Assembly (NCBI GenBank): GCA_029202845.1
Contig: CP119315.1
Location: 3,193,001-3,257,000, forward strand
DNA: 64,000 bases
DNA from: Candidatus Sphingomonas colombiensis
Lineage (GTDB): Bacteria > Pseudomonadota > Alphaproteobacteria > Sphingomonadales > Sphingomonadaceae
Reading direction: 5' to 3'
Below, in pieces: positions 36,498-46,158 of this stretch; within the stretch, counting starts at the first letter, position 1, and every line of letters begins with the position of its first letter. Position numbers and translations under genes: made by a program. The notes below the pieces were generated by a model, which was not told the origin of the DNA, ran no database searches, and saw nothing but the letters and a program-made list of their open reading frames with translations.

Positions 36498-37100
36498 TCA
36501 TGCCTTCGGTTTTGGATCGAGGATGAGGATATTCCCCTCCACCCGCCAGGATGCCAGTTGCGACAGAAAATTCATCCCGAGCACGTCCATGTCGCCAAAT
36601 TCAGGCGCGACCACCACGGGAAGATCGCGAGCGACAATGCCGCCCAATTCCAGTAACGCTATCCGACCGCGCTGAGCTTGTACCGGCCCGTTCGCGGTTT
36701 CGATGGCGGCGGCAAACGGCCCGTCATCAATCGCAACATGCGTCGCCACGGCACTAGCCGTCGACAACGCCGTGGTCGTCGCGCCGCTGTCTATCAGCAT
36801 TCGCCGCGCCACTCCGTTGATCCGCGCGGTCGCCCAGAAATGACCATCGCTCGCCATCGTGATGCGCACGGTTGAACCGACGACATGTTGGTCGCGCCCG
36901 AATAATGCGTCGCGCGTATCTTCCCAAATGGGTAGCAATCGATGGCGTTGTCCGACGATCACCAACCCCAGAGCAAAGATCGCTACCCACGCGAGCGCCA
37001 TTTTCGCCGTTTGCCCCAATGGAACGCGCCGGCTGAGCAATGCCGACAATGGCAGCACGAGCATTATCGCGTAGAGTGCGATTTCCGCGCCATTGCTCAT
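36498..37100 (-). CDS. Membrane-anchored retropepsin-like aspartic protease
   Basis: 200 residues. Two N-terminal TM helices (ALYAIMLVLPLSALLSRR, ALAWVAIFALGLVIVGQ) followed by a periplasmic retropepsin domain with the catalytic motif MLIDSGATTTALS and the loop VLGMNFLSQLASW. This matches the bacterial TIGR02281-like clan AA proteases, which probably act as dimers since each chain has one DSG. Substrate unknown. ATG overlaps the MBL stop (ATGA); mazG lies 30 nt downstream. Confidence 0.87.
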   Translation of the reverse strand: MSNGAEIALYAIMLVLPLSALLSRRVPLGQTAKMALAWVAIFALGLVIVGQRHRLLPIWEDTRDALFGRDQHVVGSTVRITMASDGHFWATARINGVARRMLIDSGATTTALSTASAVATHVAIDDGPFAAAIETANGPVQAQRGRIALLELGGIVARDLPVVVAPEFGDMDVLGMNFLSQLASWRVEGNILILDPKPKA

Positions 37101-37861
37101 ACGACGATCTCCATGCCGTCATACCCGGGCTCGATTCCCGGCGGCAATTCGGCCAGCAGGCCGCGATAGTCCATCGACTGATCCATATGGATCAGGGCGG
37201 TTTTTTGTGGCGAAAGTTCCTGCACCCAATCCACCACCCGCGCTAGATGTGGATGCGATGGATGTGGTCGCCGGCGAAGCGCATCCACGATCCATGCATC
37301 CAGCCCAGCATATAGGGCGCGCATCGGCTCGGTCATTGCACTCAAATCAGTAGCATAGCCGATGGATTTCCCATTTGCTGTAAAACGCAAACCGGCCGAG
37401 GAGATCGAGGCGTGCGGCTGATCCACGGCATTTACCGTGATCGATCCTATGGCGAGCCTATCCGGAAGATTCGCCAAGGTAACAACTGGTGGATAGCCAT
37501 GGTGGCCGTTAAAAATATAAGCGAACTTTTCGGTTAACCCGGCGCGGGTTTCCGACCGGGCGTAACCGGGGATCGGCTGGCCGCGCGCGTGAAATATCTG
37601 CCGCAAGTCGTCGATTCCGAAAACGTGATCGGCATGTTCGTGCGTCCAGATCACTGCATCCACCGTCCCCACATCCGCCGCCAGCAGCTGCGCGCGCATG
37701 TCCGGGCTGGTGTCGATCAGAATGCGCGTGCTTCCATGCTCGACGAGCAAAGATGCGCGGGTGCGGCGGTTGCGCGGCTCGGTGGGATCACATTCACCCC
37801 AATCGTTACCGATCCTTGGCACACCGGACGACGTGCCCGAGCCGAGGATGCGTGCTTTCAT
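37097..37861 (-). CDS. Metallo-beta-lactamase-fold hydrolase, PhnP-like
   Basis: 254 residues. N-terminus ILGSGTSSGVPRIG, metal-binding motif WTHEHADHVFGIDDLRQI, and later metal residues in VNAVDQPHAS and GYATDLSAM. This layout matches PhnP-type cyclic phosphodiesterases and relatives encoded beside tatD in alphaproteobacteria; the substrate is probably a cyclic phosphate or RNA-related ester, by inference only. Start overlaps the TatD stop (TGATG). Confidence 0.88.
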   Translation of the reverse strand: MKARILGSGTSSGVPRIGNDWGECDPTEPRNRRTRASLLVEHGSTRILIDTSPDMRAQLLAADVGTVDAVIWTHEHADHVFGIDDLRQIFHARGQPIPGYARSETRAGLTEKFAYIFNGHHGYPPVVTLANLPDRLAIGSITVNAVDQPHASISSAGLRFTANGKSIGYATDLSAMTEPMRALYAGLDAWIVDALRRRPHPSHPHLARVVDWVQELSPQKTALIHMDQSMDYRGLLAELPPGIEPGYDGMEIVV

Positions 37862-38634
37862 CAGCGCGTCTTATCAAACAACGAATGAAAATTTCGCGCC
37901 GTAACATCCTCTAAAAATTTAACTTGTTCCCCACGCAATTGTGCCAAAAACGCGGCGGTGTCAGCGACGAACGCGGGTTCCCCCGATTTCCCGCGATGCG
38001 GGACAGGCGCAAGGAAAGGAGCGTCCGTCTCGATCAACAACCGCTCGATTGGCAAACGGGCAGCGGTTTCCTGCAACTCGCGCGCGCTTTTGAACGTGAC
38101 GATGCCGGAAATCGAAATGTAAAAACCGAGATCGAGCGCGATATCGGCGAACGCAGCCGTCCCCGTGAAGCAATGGATGACGCCGGTGAAGGCCCCCTTC
38201 CCCATTTCGTCACGCAGGATCGCGACGGTGTCGTCCTCCGCGTCGCGCGTGTGGATCACGATCGGAACGCGGGCTTCTCGCGCAGCGGCGATATGCGCGC
38301 GGAAGCTCGATTGCTGGCGGTCCCGATCGGAATGATCGTAATAGTAATCGAGCCCTGTCTCCCCCACGCCGACGACGCGCGGATGAGCGAGGCGCTTGAC
38401 CAGCTTTGCGGTATCGACATGCGGATGCTGATCCGCCTCATGCGGATGGATACCAACGGTCGCCCATACATCCGCCTCGCGCTCTGCGGTGGCGAGCACA
38501 TCGTCCCATTCGCTCTCACGCGTCGCGATATTGAGCATCGCGGTGACACCGCGAGCCCGCGCGCGTTCGAGCACAGCCTGCTGTTCTTCCACCAAGCCTT
38601 TGTAATTAAGGTGACAATGACTGTCGGCCAGCAT
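37861..38634 (-). CDS. TatD-family metal-dependent hydrolase (DNase-like)
   Basis: 257 residues, amidohydrolase-fold barrel. Metal ligands: DSHCHLN at the N-terminus, VGETGLDYYYDHSD, VIHTRDAEDD, VIHCFTG and LLIETDAPFLAPVPHRG. TatD proteins have 3'-5' exonuclease activity on DNA and RNA. Start overlaps the metG stop by a TGATG and the stop overlaps the MBL gene. Confidence 0.94.
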   Translation of the reverse strand: MLADSHCHLNYKGLVEEQQAVLERARARGVTAMLNIATRESEWDDVLATAEREADVWATVGIHPHEADQHPHVDTAKLVKRLAHPRVVGVGETGLDYYYDHSDRDRQQSSFRAHIAAAREARVPIVIHTRDAEDDTVAILRDEMGKGAFTGVIHCFTGTAAFADIALDLGFYISISGIVTFKSARELQETAARLPIERLLIETDAPFLAPVPHRGKSGEPAFVADTAAFLAQLRGEQVKFLEDVTARNFHSLFDKTR

Positions 38635-40178
38635 CAGGCACTCTCCGCCGGCATTTCGAGCCGCGGGAAAACCGGCGTCGGGGCGACGATACGGAAACCG
38701 CCCGCGGCATGCCGATCATACCAGCCGTCATCATCGACCGCAGCATGATCGCGCGCATCCGCGCCGAGTTGGTCAAGCACCTTCCCCGCCGACGTCGGCA
38801 CCACCGGCAGAATTGCGATGGCCAGCATGCGAATCGCGCGGATCAGAGTGCGTAGTACGGCGTGCATCCGTTCGGGATCGGTCTTGCGCAAAGCCCACGG
38901 TGCTTGCGCGTCGATATAGGCGTTGCACGCAAAAACGCCGCGCAACCATGCCTCGACGCCCTGGCTGAGCATCAAGTCGCCAAACGCGGTCTTCAGCCCG
39001 GCAGCGGCGACAACCACCTCCTCGATCAACAGCCCGTCCGCTTCGTCGGCGCGGCCGTGCTCCGGCAGTTCGCCGTCCAAATTCTTGGCGATGAACGATA
39101 AAGTGCGCTGCGCCAGATTGCCGAACGCATTCGCCAACTCTGCGTTGACGCGCGTGACGATCGCCTCCGCCGAATAGCTGCCGTCCTGCCCGAAGCTCAC
39201 TTCACGCAGCAGAAAATAGCGCAGCGCGTCGACGCCGAAGGCGGCGGTGAGATCCAGTGGATCGACGACATTGCCGACGCTTTTGGACATTTTCTCTCCG
39301 CGATGGAGAACAAATCCATGCCCGAACACGGACTTTGGCGGCGCGATCCCGGCGGACATTAGAAATGCGGGCCAATAGACGGTGTGGAAGCGCACGATAT
39401 CCTTGCCGATCAGATGCAGATCGGCCGGCCAATGCGGCATCTCGCCATCGGGATAGCCCGCGCCGGTGAGGTAATTGGTCAGCGCATCGACCCACACATA
39501 CATCACATGGCCGGGGCTGTCGGGGACCGGAACGCCCCAGTCAAAGCTCGTTCTGGACACCGACAGATCGGACAATCCACCCTCGACGAAACGCATGATC
39601 TCGTTGCGGCGTGCCTCTGGCCGAATGAAATCGGGGTTTTCGCGATAAAGATCGAGCAGCGGCTGCTGATATTTCGACAGGCGGAAGAACCATGTCTCCT
39701 CCGCAGTCCACTGCACTGGCGTGCCTTGTGGAGAGAGCTTCTCCCCCCCTTCCCCGTCGACCAGTTCCTTCTCGTCGTAAAACGCTTCGTCGCGGACCGA
39801 ATACCAGCCCTCGTAACGATCGAGATAGAGATCGCCCGCATCGCGCATCGCCTGCCAGATCGCCTGACTGGCACGATAATGATCGGCGTCCGTGGTGCGG
39901 ATGAAACGATCGTACGAAATATTCAGATCATCGCACATCGCTTTGAACAAGGACGACATTTCTCCGGCAAGATCGCGCACATCGACGCCGCGATCACGCG
40001 CGGTCTGGACCATTTTGAGCCCATGTTCGTCGGTGCCCGTCTGAAAGCGCACGTCGCGTCCGGCCTGACGGTTGAACCGCGCGATGGCATCGGCGGCGAT
40101 CGCCTCATAGGCGTGGCCGATGTGCGGCTTGCCATTGGGATAACTGATTGCGGTGGTGATGTAGAACGGCTGACCCAT
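38634..40178 (-). CDS. metG: Methionyl-tRNA synthetase
   Basis: Class I synthetase, 514 residues. HIGH motif in YPNGKPHIGHAYEAIAADAI, KMSKS motif in HRGEKMSKSVGNVVDP, and the CP domain with DLSVSRTSFDWGVPVPD. The zinc-knuckle cysteines of the E. coli type are absent, and so is the C-terminal tRNA-binding extension, giving the short form. ATG 40178 lies nine nt after the holB stop. Confidence 0.96.
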   Translation of the reverse strand: MGQPFYITTAISYPNGKPHIGHAYEAIAADAIARFNRQAGRDVRFQTGTDEHGLKMVQTARDRGVDVRDLAGEMSSLFKAMCDDLNISYDRFIRTTDADHYRASQAIWQAMRDAGDLYLDRYEGWYSVRDEAFYDEKELVDGEGGEKLSPQGTPVQWTAEETWFFRLSKYQQPLLDLYRENPDFIRPEARRNEIMRFVEGGLSDLSVSRTSFDWGVPVPDSPGHVMYVWVDALTNYLTGAGYPDGEMPHWPADLHLIGKDIVRFHTVYWPAFLMSAGIAPPKSVFGHGFVLHRGEKMSKSVGNVVDPLDLTAAFGVDALRYFLLREVSFGQDGSYSAEAIVTRVNAELANAFGNLAQRTLSFIAKNLDGELPEHGRADEADGLLIEEVVVAAAGLKTAFGDLMLSQGVEAWLRGVFACNAYIDAQAPWALRKTDPERMHAVLRTLIRAIRMLAIAILPVVPTSAGKVLDQLGADARDHAAVDDDGWYDRHAAGGFRIVAPTPVFPRLEMPAESA

Positions 40179-40187
40179 GCCGCTCCC

Positions 40188-41138
40188 CTACATCCGCGCA
40201 AGCCGTGCGACCACCCCCGCCAGCTCGAATACCGTTGCCCCCGCATCGAGCGACAGCCGCCGCGCCGCGCCGGCGATTCCCTGCGCCTCTTCGTAGGCAT
40301 CGAGCGCCACGCGCAGCTCCTCCCCGGCTCGCTGCGGAGCGTGAAGCGCGATAAACTCGGGCGCGCGATCGAGGAACGCCTCATAGCGCGGCTGCGCGGC
40401 CTTGGTGGACAGCGCCTTGGCCAGCCGCGCACGCTCTGCATTCGTGCGATCGCCGTTGCGTGCGATCGCGGCGAGCGCGTTATCGATCGCGCCGAGGTCA
40501 AGCCCGGCATAGCGCAACGCCCGCCCCGGCGCCCCGGCGCCCGCGCGGATCAGCGCGTCCAGTTCGTCCCCACGCAATTCCGGCGCGCGCGCGCGCAACA
40601 CTTCACGGACTTCGGCTTCTTCGAGCAGGCCGAAACGCAACATGCGACAGCGCGAGCGGATCGTGGGGAGCAAGCGCCCCGGCGCGTGGCTGATGAGCAG
40701 GAAAACCGTGCCCGAGGGTGGCTCCTCCAAGCTCTTGAGCAGCGCATTGGCCCCTTCCCGCTCCAGGTCGTCTATCGCATCGATCACGATCACCCTGCGC
40801 GGTCCGAGCGATGGCGTGGTGGCGAACAGCGGTTGAAGCCCGCGCACTTGCGCGATTGTGATGCTGCGCGCCAACCGCGTCTCGCCGCGTTCCTCCTTCG
40901 CCAGGCGCGTCAGTTCGCGATAGTCAGGATGCGATCCCGCTTCCAGCAAGGCGCGCGTCTGCTCCCCGCCAGCGTCGCCGGCGGATTGTGCGAGCAGCCG
41001 TGCTGCGACCTCTCGCGCGAACGTCCCTTTGCCTACGCCGCGCGGTCCGGTGATAAGCCAGGCGTGATGGAGCGTTCCGCTCGCGATAGCGGCGTCGAAT
41101 GCCGCGCGCGCCGGGGCGTTGCCGAGCAATGACGTCAT
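40188..41138 (-). CDS. holB: DNA polymerase III subunit delta'
   Basis: 316 residues, clamp-loader stator. N-terminal AAA+ domain with AWLITGPRGVGKGTFAREVA, the DDLEREGANALLKSLEEPP motif and VFLLISHAPGRLLPTIRSRC (SRC motif). The four-Cys zinc module of E. coli delta' is lacking. It overlaps tmk by 4 nt (ATGA), the common tmk-holB pairing. Confidence 0.94.
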   Translation of the reverse strand: MTSLLGNAPARAAFDAAIASGTLHHAWLITGPRGVGKGTFAREVAARLLAQSAGDAGGEQTRALLEAGSHPDYRELTRLAKEERGETRLARSITIAQVRGLQPLFATTPSLGPRRVIVIDAIDDLEREGANALLKSLEEPPSGTVFLLISHAPGRLLPTIRSRCRMLRFGLLEEAEVREVLRARAPELRGDELDALIRAGAGAPGRALRYAGLDLGAIDNALAAIARNGDRTNAERARLAKALSTKAAQPRYEAFLDRAPEFIALHAPQRAGEELRVALDAYEEAQGIAGAARRLSLDAGATVFELAGVVARLARM

Positions 41139-41761
41139 GGCAGCAGATCGGCCAGCCCGGCGAGCAATTCGGCCGTTACGACTGCGCGCGGCTGGGTGGC
41201 ATCGACGCGACGAAAGCGATCGGGCTCCGCCGTGGCGAAGCGATCGAAGGCAGCGGCGACCGCGATATGGAAATCCTCGCCACGCATCGCAAATCGATCC
41301 GCAGCCGCGCCATCGCGACCGGCGGCGCGTTGCGCGCCTTCTGCGGGTGGAACCTCAAGCACGAAGGTGCGATCGGGCAACAAACCACGCGAACCAAAGG
41401 CATGGAGCGCGAGAACGGCGGCATCGTCGATCCCACCGGCGATGCCCTGATAGGCGCGGCTCGAATCGATATAGCGATCCGAGATCACCCACACGCCCGC
41501 GCCGATCGCGGGACGGATCGTCTTTTCGACATGATCCGCGCGCGCGGCGGCGAACAGAAGCGCTTCGGTATGCGGGCTCCAGCGCTGCACGTCGCCTTGC
41601 ATCAGCAAGCCACGGATCGCCTCCGCGCCCTCGCTGCCGCCCGGCTCACGCGTCACCAGCGTCCGGATGCCGCGCGCCTCCAGCGCGGCAGCCAGCGCGC
41701 GCACCTGGGTCGACTTGCCGGCTCCCTCCCCGCCTTCGAGCGAGAGGAAGCGACCGCTCAT
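41135..41761 (-). CDS. tmk: Thymidylate kinase
   Basis: Phosphorylates dTMP to dTDP. 208 residues; P-loop LEGGEGAGKSTQVRALA, TREPGGSEGAEAIRGLL, and the DRY-type motif VISDRYIDSSRAYQG, followed by a lid region rich in Arg and Ala. ATG 41761 is fixed by the 4-nt ATGA overlap with the upstream carboxypeptidase gene; an ATG nine codons earlier lies inside that gene. Confidence 0.95.
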   Translation of the reverse strand: MSGRFLSLEGGEGAGKSTQVRALAAALEARGIRTLVTREPGGSEGAEAIRGLLMQGDVQRWSPHTEALLFAAARADHVEKTIRPAIGAGVWVISDRYIDSSRAYQGIAGGIDDAAVLALHAFGSRGLLPDRTFVLEVPPAEGAQRAAGRDGAAADRFAMRGEDFHIAVAAAFDRFATAEPDRFRRVDATQPRAVVTAELLAGLADLLP

Positions 41762-42933
41762 CCGAACAGGCCGGTGAGGCCGGCCCATGCCCGGCCGAAG
41801 AAGCCGGCCTCGCCCACGTCCTTGTCCGCCACCAGCGGCATGGTCTGATCCGGCAGTCCGGGCGAGGTGACGAGGAGATCAGCAATATGATCACCCGCCT
41901 TGATCGGCGCCTTGATCGGGCCCTGATAGACGACCTTTGCGTTGAGCACCGGCACCGCGCCGGCGGGCAACGCGACCTTCAGATCGCGCGGCGCGACCAG
42001 CCCGACCTTGCTCGAACTGCCAAGCTGCACCTCGGCATCGGCGACCTTGCGGCCTTCCTTCACCACCGGCTTCGCCTGCCATGCGCGGAAGCCCCAATCC
42101 ATGAAGCGCACCGATTCGCTGACGCGCTGGTTCGAACTCGTCAGCCCTGCGAGCACCATCACCAGTCGGCGGCCGTTCTGATCGGCCGAGCCGGTGAAGC
42201 CGTAACCCGCTTCCTCGGTATGGCCGGTCTTGAGGCCATCGGCGCCCTGCACCCGGCCGAGCAGCGGATCGCGGTTGGCCTGGGTGATCGCGGCGCCAGA
42301 GCCGAGCGTCTTGCCCCAGGTGAAATCCGGGCGGGAATAGAATTGCTTATAGAGTTTCGGATGCTCGTTGATCGTCGCCGCAGCGAGCTTTGCCAGATCG
42401 CGCGCGGTGACATAGGTCACGCCATTATCCGGCCAACCGTTCGAGGTGCCAAAATGGCTGTTGGCGAGGTTAAGGCGCTTGGCCGCCTCGTTCATCCGCT
42501 GGACGAATGCGTCCTCGGTCCCAGAAATCCCCTCGGCCAGCACCACGCAGGCGTCATTGCCGGAAAGCGTGACGATGCCATAGAGCAGATTGGCGACCGA
42601 AACTTTCTCTCCCGTTGACAGGAACATGGTGGAACCCGCTGCGGGGCCATGCCATTTTTTCCAGGTCTCCGGGCGAACCTCGAACTCCTGATCGAGCTTC
42701 AGTTCCCCGCGTTTGATGAGATCGAAGGCGACGTAAACCGTCATCATCTTCGCCATCGACGCCGGGGGCATCCGCCGATCCGCATCCTTTTCATACAGTA
42801 CCGCGCCGGAGGACAGATCCTCCATGAACGCCACCGGCGCCGGCGTTTCGAACTGCGGCGCGGATGCGGCGGAGGGATAAGCGATCGACAAGGCGATGGC
42901 CGGTGCTGCGAGGACGTATGGGATTTTGGACAT
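41758..42933 (-). CDS. D-alanyl-D-alanine carboxypeptidase (PBP5/6 type)
   Basis: 391 residues, exported penicillin-binding protein trimming the terminal D-Ala of peptidoglycan stem peptides. Signal peptide (VLAAPAIALSIAYPSAASA); serine motif PPASMAKMMTVY (SxxK), SGN in VTLSGNDACVVLAEG, KTG in GLKTGHTEEAGYGFTG; C-terminal PBP5-like domain (VALPAGAVPVLNAKVVYQGP) and a terminal amphipathic stretch (FFGRAWAGLTGLFG) for membrane docking. Nine nt separate it from rlpA; coupled to tmk. Confidence 0.95.
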   Translation of the reverse strand: MSKIPYVLAAPAIALSIAYPSAASAPQFETPAPVAFMEDLSSGAVLYEKDADRRMPPASMAKMMTVYVAFDLIKRGELKLDQEFEVRPETWKKWHGPAAGSTMFLSTGEKVSVANLLYGIVTLSGNDACVVLAEGISGTEDAFVQRMNEAAKRLNLANSHFGTSNGWPDNGVTYVTARDLAKLAAATINEHPKLYKQFYSRPDFTWGKTLGSGAAITQANRDPLLGRVQGADGLKTGHTEEAGYGFTGSADQNGRRLVMVLAGLTSSNQRVSESVRFMDWGFRAWQAKPVVKEGRKVADAEVQLGSSSKVGLVAPRDLKVALPAGAVPVLNAKVVYQGPIKAPIKAGDHIADLLVTSPGLPDQTMPLVADKDVGEAGFFGRAWAGLTGLFG

Positions 42934-42942
42934 GACCGATAC

Positions 42943-43731
42943 TCAGGGCTGAACAATGATCGAAGCATCGCCATAGCCGCGCCGGGCGGCGTCGTCACGC
43001 GCCCGCTGCGCGACGGCAGCATTGTCATACGGGCCGAGCCGTACTCGATATTTACCGGCATAGGATGCGACACTGCCATCAAGCCGTTCGGCGAGCGCGT
43101 TTGCACGCGATTTTCTTGAGAATACCGCTACCTGCACGACATATCTGCTATTCGGACGCACCGCCGAAACCGCGAACGACGAGCGCGGCTGTGGTGTGGC
43201 CTGCACCGCCGCGATCGCTTGCAATGCGCTTGTGCCCCGCCCCTGCAAGCGCCCGCGCAACGTGGCGAGTTCGGGGGGTAATGCCTCCGACCTCGTCGAG
43301 GCCGGGCGACCGCGTGACAATGCCTCACGATCCTCCGCGCCAACCGCGACGCTGCGCACCCGGACCGCGAGCTTCGAGCCATTACCCATGCCGAGCAGTG
43401 TCGCGGCGCCGCGCGATAGATCGATCAGCCGGTTACGCTGGCTCGGCCCGCGATCGTTGACCAGGACGAGGATCGTGCGCCCGCTGTCGAGTGCCGTCAC
43501 CTCGACATACGAGCCGAGCGGCAATGTGCGGTGCGCGGCGGTGATCGCCGACGGTCTGAACCGCGCGCCGGATGCAGTGCGCGCGCCGGCAAGCTCCTCG
43601 CCATACCAGGTGGCAAACCCAACCTCGTCATATTGCGCCACGACCGGCGCGGGGTGCGGCACATCGGCTTTTGCCGGAAACGCGACCGCCAGCGGCAGCG
43701 CGAGCAGCCCGGCGCTAGCGCTCAACCGCAT
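42943..43731 (-). CDS. rlpA: RlpA-type septal ring lytic transglycosylase with SPOR domain
   Basis: 262 residues. The double-psi beta-barrel has FATWYGEELAGARTASG, AHRTLPLGSYVEVTALDS and LVNDRGPSQRNRLIDLS, the usual catalytic region. The C-terminal SPOR domain (YVVQVAVFSRKSRANALAER) binds denuded septal glycan. The N-terminus is a plain signal peptide (LLALPLAVAFPAKADVPHP) without a lipobox Cys, whereas E. coli RlpA is a lipoprotein. Overlaps the end of the upstream lytic transglycosylase by 17 nt. Confidence 0.93.
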   Translation of the reverse strand: MRLSASAGLLALPLAVAFPAKADVPHPAPVVAQYDEVGFATWYGEELAGARTASGARFRPSAITAAHRTLPLGSYVEVTALDSGRTILVLVNDRGPSQRNRLIDLSRGAATLLGMGNGSKLAVRVRSVAVGAEDREALSRGRPASTRSEALPPELATLRGRLQGRGTSALQAIAAVQATPQPRSSFAVSAVRPNSRYVVQVAVFSRKSRANALAERLDGSVASYAGKYRVRLGPYDNAAVAQRARDDAARRGYGDASIIVQP

Positions 43732-44749
43732 CGGCGAGCAGCCCCACGGAGAGTGCGTAGAAGTTCGAACAATTGTAATCGAGGATCACGCGGTAATTGC
43801 TGGTCAGCAGATAGGCGGTGTTGCCCGGGCCATCCGGTTCCAGCAGTGTCGCGAGCACGTCGTCGGCCGGCCATGCACCGCTCTGCGGCACGAGGCCCAG
43901 CGCGCGCCACTCCGCCATCGTCCGCCATCCGCTATGCCGTTCGAACACGCGCGGGCAGCGCGGCGAGATCAGGCGATTGACCTGCCCGCTACGGTTGTAG
44001 CCAGCCGGCACGTTCACCGCGACGCCCCACGGCTGGCGCGGCCGCCAGCCTGCCTGGACGAAATAATTGCCGATCGAGGCCAGCGTGTCGGCCGAACTGT
44101 TCCAGATGTCGATCCGCCCGTCACCATCGCCATCACGTGCGAGCCGCAGATAGATGGACGGCAGGAATTGCGGACTGCCGGTCGCACCGGCCCAGCTTCC
44201 CTTGAGCTGATCGCGCGACACGCCGCGATCGAGCATCTTCAGCCCCGCGATGAACTCGCCCGAGAACAGATCCCGGCGACGCCCTTCATAAGCCAGCGTC
44301 GCCAGACTGCGCAGCAGATCGAAATTGCCGGTATAGCTGCCGTAATTCGTCTCATGCCCCCAGATCGCGACCATGATCGATTCGGGCACCCCGGTCTGCG
44401 CCTCGACCGCCGCCAGCCGGCCGCGATTGGCGAGATAGGCGGCGCGACCGCGCGTGATTCGCGCCGAATCGACATGCTGCGCACGATAAGGAGCAAACAT
44501 CGAGATCGGCCCATTGGGGCTGCCGCCCGGCTGCTGTCGATCAAGCTCCACCACGCGAGCATTGTAGGTGAGCGTCGGCAGCACCGAATCCACCGTCGCG
44601 GGCCGCACGCCGGCCGCCAGCGCCTGCGCGCGCAAGGTCGGCAAATAGGCCTGAAACCCCGCTTCATCCTGCGCGACGGCAGGCACGGCGATCGAAGCCG
44701 AGGCCAGCGTGGCGATTGCGGCAATGGTGCGAGTGAATATCCCCCTCAT
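43715..44749 (-). CDS. Lytic murein transglycosylase, MltB (SLT_2) type
   Basis: About 344 residues. Signal peptide (TRTIAAIATLASASIAVPAVA). Catalytic Glu in MVAIWGHETNYGSYTGNFD, then DLFSGEFIAGLKMLDRG, SWAGATGSPQFLPSIYLR and DGDGDGRIDIWNSSADTLAS, all typical of family 103 enzymes that cleave glycan strands to anhydro-muropeptides. ATG 44749 gives the best signal peptide; ATG 44758 is equally possible. First gene of a leftward cell-wall run with rlpA and the DD-carboxypeptidase, facing a divergent tRNA gene. Confidence 0.93.
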   Translation of the reverse strand: MRGIFTRTIAAIATLASASIAVPAVAQDEAGFQAYLPTLRAQALAAGVRPATVDSVLPTLTYNARVVELDRQQPGGSPNGPISMFAPYRAQHVDSARITRGRAAYLANRGRLAAVEAQTGVPESIMVAIWGHETNYGSYTGNFDLLRSLATLAYEGRRRDLFSGEFIAGLKMLDRGVSRDQLKGSWAGATGSPQFLPSIYLRLARDGDGDGRIDIWNSSADTLASIGNYFVQAGWRPRQPWGVAVNVPAGYNRSGQVNRLISPRCPRVFERHSGWRTMAEWRALGLVPQSGAWPADDVLATLLEPDGPGNTAYLLTSNYRVILDYNCSNFYALSVGLLADAVER

Positions 44750-44850
44750 GGCCGCCATCTTGCACGGCGAAGGCGGTTTGTGAAACAGCCAGTCATCGCC
44801 GGGCTTGCACATACCGTCGCAGCACGCCACAGGGCACGGACTTCGCACCC

Positions 44851-44940
<90 letters not shown>

Positions 44941-46119
44941 TCACCTTTTGCGCGAAAGCTCGCGCATCGCGTCGTCCAGGCCGCCAAGCGTCAGCGGGAA
45001 CATGCGGTCGTTCATCAGTTCACGGATGATCTTGGTCGATTGCGAATAGCCCCATTGCGCCTGCGCAACCGGGTTGAGCCACACCGCCGCCGGATAGGTC
45101 GTCGCCAGCCGGTGCATCCACACGGCACCCGATTCCTCGTTGAAATGCTCGACCGAGCCGCCGGGATGAGTGATCTCATATGGGCTCATCGCCGCGTCCC
45201 CGACGAAGATCAGTTTATAATCATGCGGGAATTTGTGGAGCACGTCCCATGTCGGGGTGCGTTCGGCGAAACGCCGGCGATTGTCCTTCCACACGCCCTC
45301 ATAGGGGCAATTGTGGAAATAGAAGAATTCGAGGTTCTTGAACTCGGTGGTCGCCGCGGAGAATAATTCCTCGCACAGCTTGATGAACGGATCCATCGAC
45401 CCGCCGACATCGAGGAACAGCAGCAATTTCACCGCATTGCGCCGTTCCGCGCGCATGTGGACATCTAGCCAGCCCTGCCGTGCGGTGCCGTCGATCGTCG
45501 CATCGATATCGAGTTCGTCAGCCGCGCCTTCCCGCGCGAATTTGCGCAGCCGGCGCAGCGCGATCTTGATATTGCGGGTACCGAGTTCGCGCGTGCTGTC
45601 GAGATTCTTGAACTCGCGCTGATCCCATACCTTGAGCGCACGCTTCTGCTTGCTCTCGCCTCCGATCCGCACGCCTTCGGGATTATAACCCGAATTGCCG
45701 TAGGGCGAGGTGCCGCCAGTGCCGATCCATTTGTTACCGCCTACGTGGCGTTTTTGCTGCTCTTCCAAACGCTTCTTTAGCGTTTCCATGATCTCGTCCC
45801 AAGAGCCGAGCGACTTGATCGCTTCCATCTCCTCGGGCGTGAGATATTTTTCCGCCACCGCCTTGAGCCAATCGGCGGGCACCTCCGCGCCGACCTGCGC
45901 GAAGCTGGTCTCGATCCCCTTGAACACCTTGGCGAAGACCTGATCGAAGCGATCGAGCAGGCCCTCGTCCTTCACGTAAACCGCACGGCTGAGGTAATAG
46001 AAATCCTCCGGCGTGCGATCGATCACATCCTTGTCGAGCGCCTCGAGCAGCAGCAAATGCTCCTTCATGCTCGCCGGAATGCCGGCGCTGCGCAGTTCAT
46101 CGAGGAAATTCAGGAACAT
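44941..46119 (-). CDS. CoxE-like VWA-domain protein
   Basis: 392 residues. N-terminal FLNFLDELRSAGIPASMKEH and a charged middle with SPYGNSGYNPEGVRIGGESK lead to a VWA domain with MIDAS motif LFLDVGGSMDPF near residue 245. The family (DUF58/CoxE-like) partners MoxR ATPases in metalloenzyme maturation or stress response. The MoxR gene normally adjacent is about 41 kb away at 3120-4053. The TGA is immediately next to the tRNA-Ser 3' end, so the transcript runs antisense into the tRNA gene unless terminated. Confidence 0.92.
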   Translation of the reverse strand: MFLNFLDELRSAGIPASMKEHLLLLEALDKDVIDRTPEDFYYLSRAVYVKDEGLLDRFDQVFAKVFKGIETSFAQVGAEVPADWLKAVAEKYLTPEEMEAIKSLGSWDEIMETLKKRLEEQQKRHVGGNKWIGTGGTSPYGNSGYNPEGVRIGGESKQKRALKVWDQREFKNLDSTRELGTRNIKIALRRLRKFAREGAADELDIDATIDGTARQGWLDVHMRAERRNAVKLLLFLDVGGSMDPFIKLCEELFSAATTEFKNLEFFYFHNCPYEGVWKDNRRRFAERTPTWDVLHKFPHDYKLIFVGDAAMSPYEITHPGGSVEHFNEESGAVWMHRLATTYPAAVWLNPVAQAQWGYSQSTKIIRELMNDRMFPLTLGGLDDAMRELSRKR

Positions 46120-46158
46120 GCGAAGACTCCGGCATTGGCAAGCGAAAGAGGATACATA

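Noticed and set aside
39384..41132. 582-codon open frame on the plus strand across metG and holB
   Set aside because: It spans two well-supported genes on the opposite strand, has a composition typical of reverse-complement translation, and lacks a start signal.
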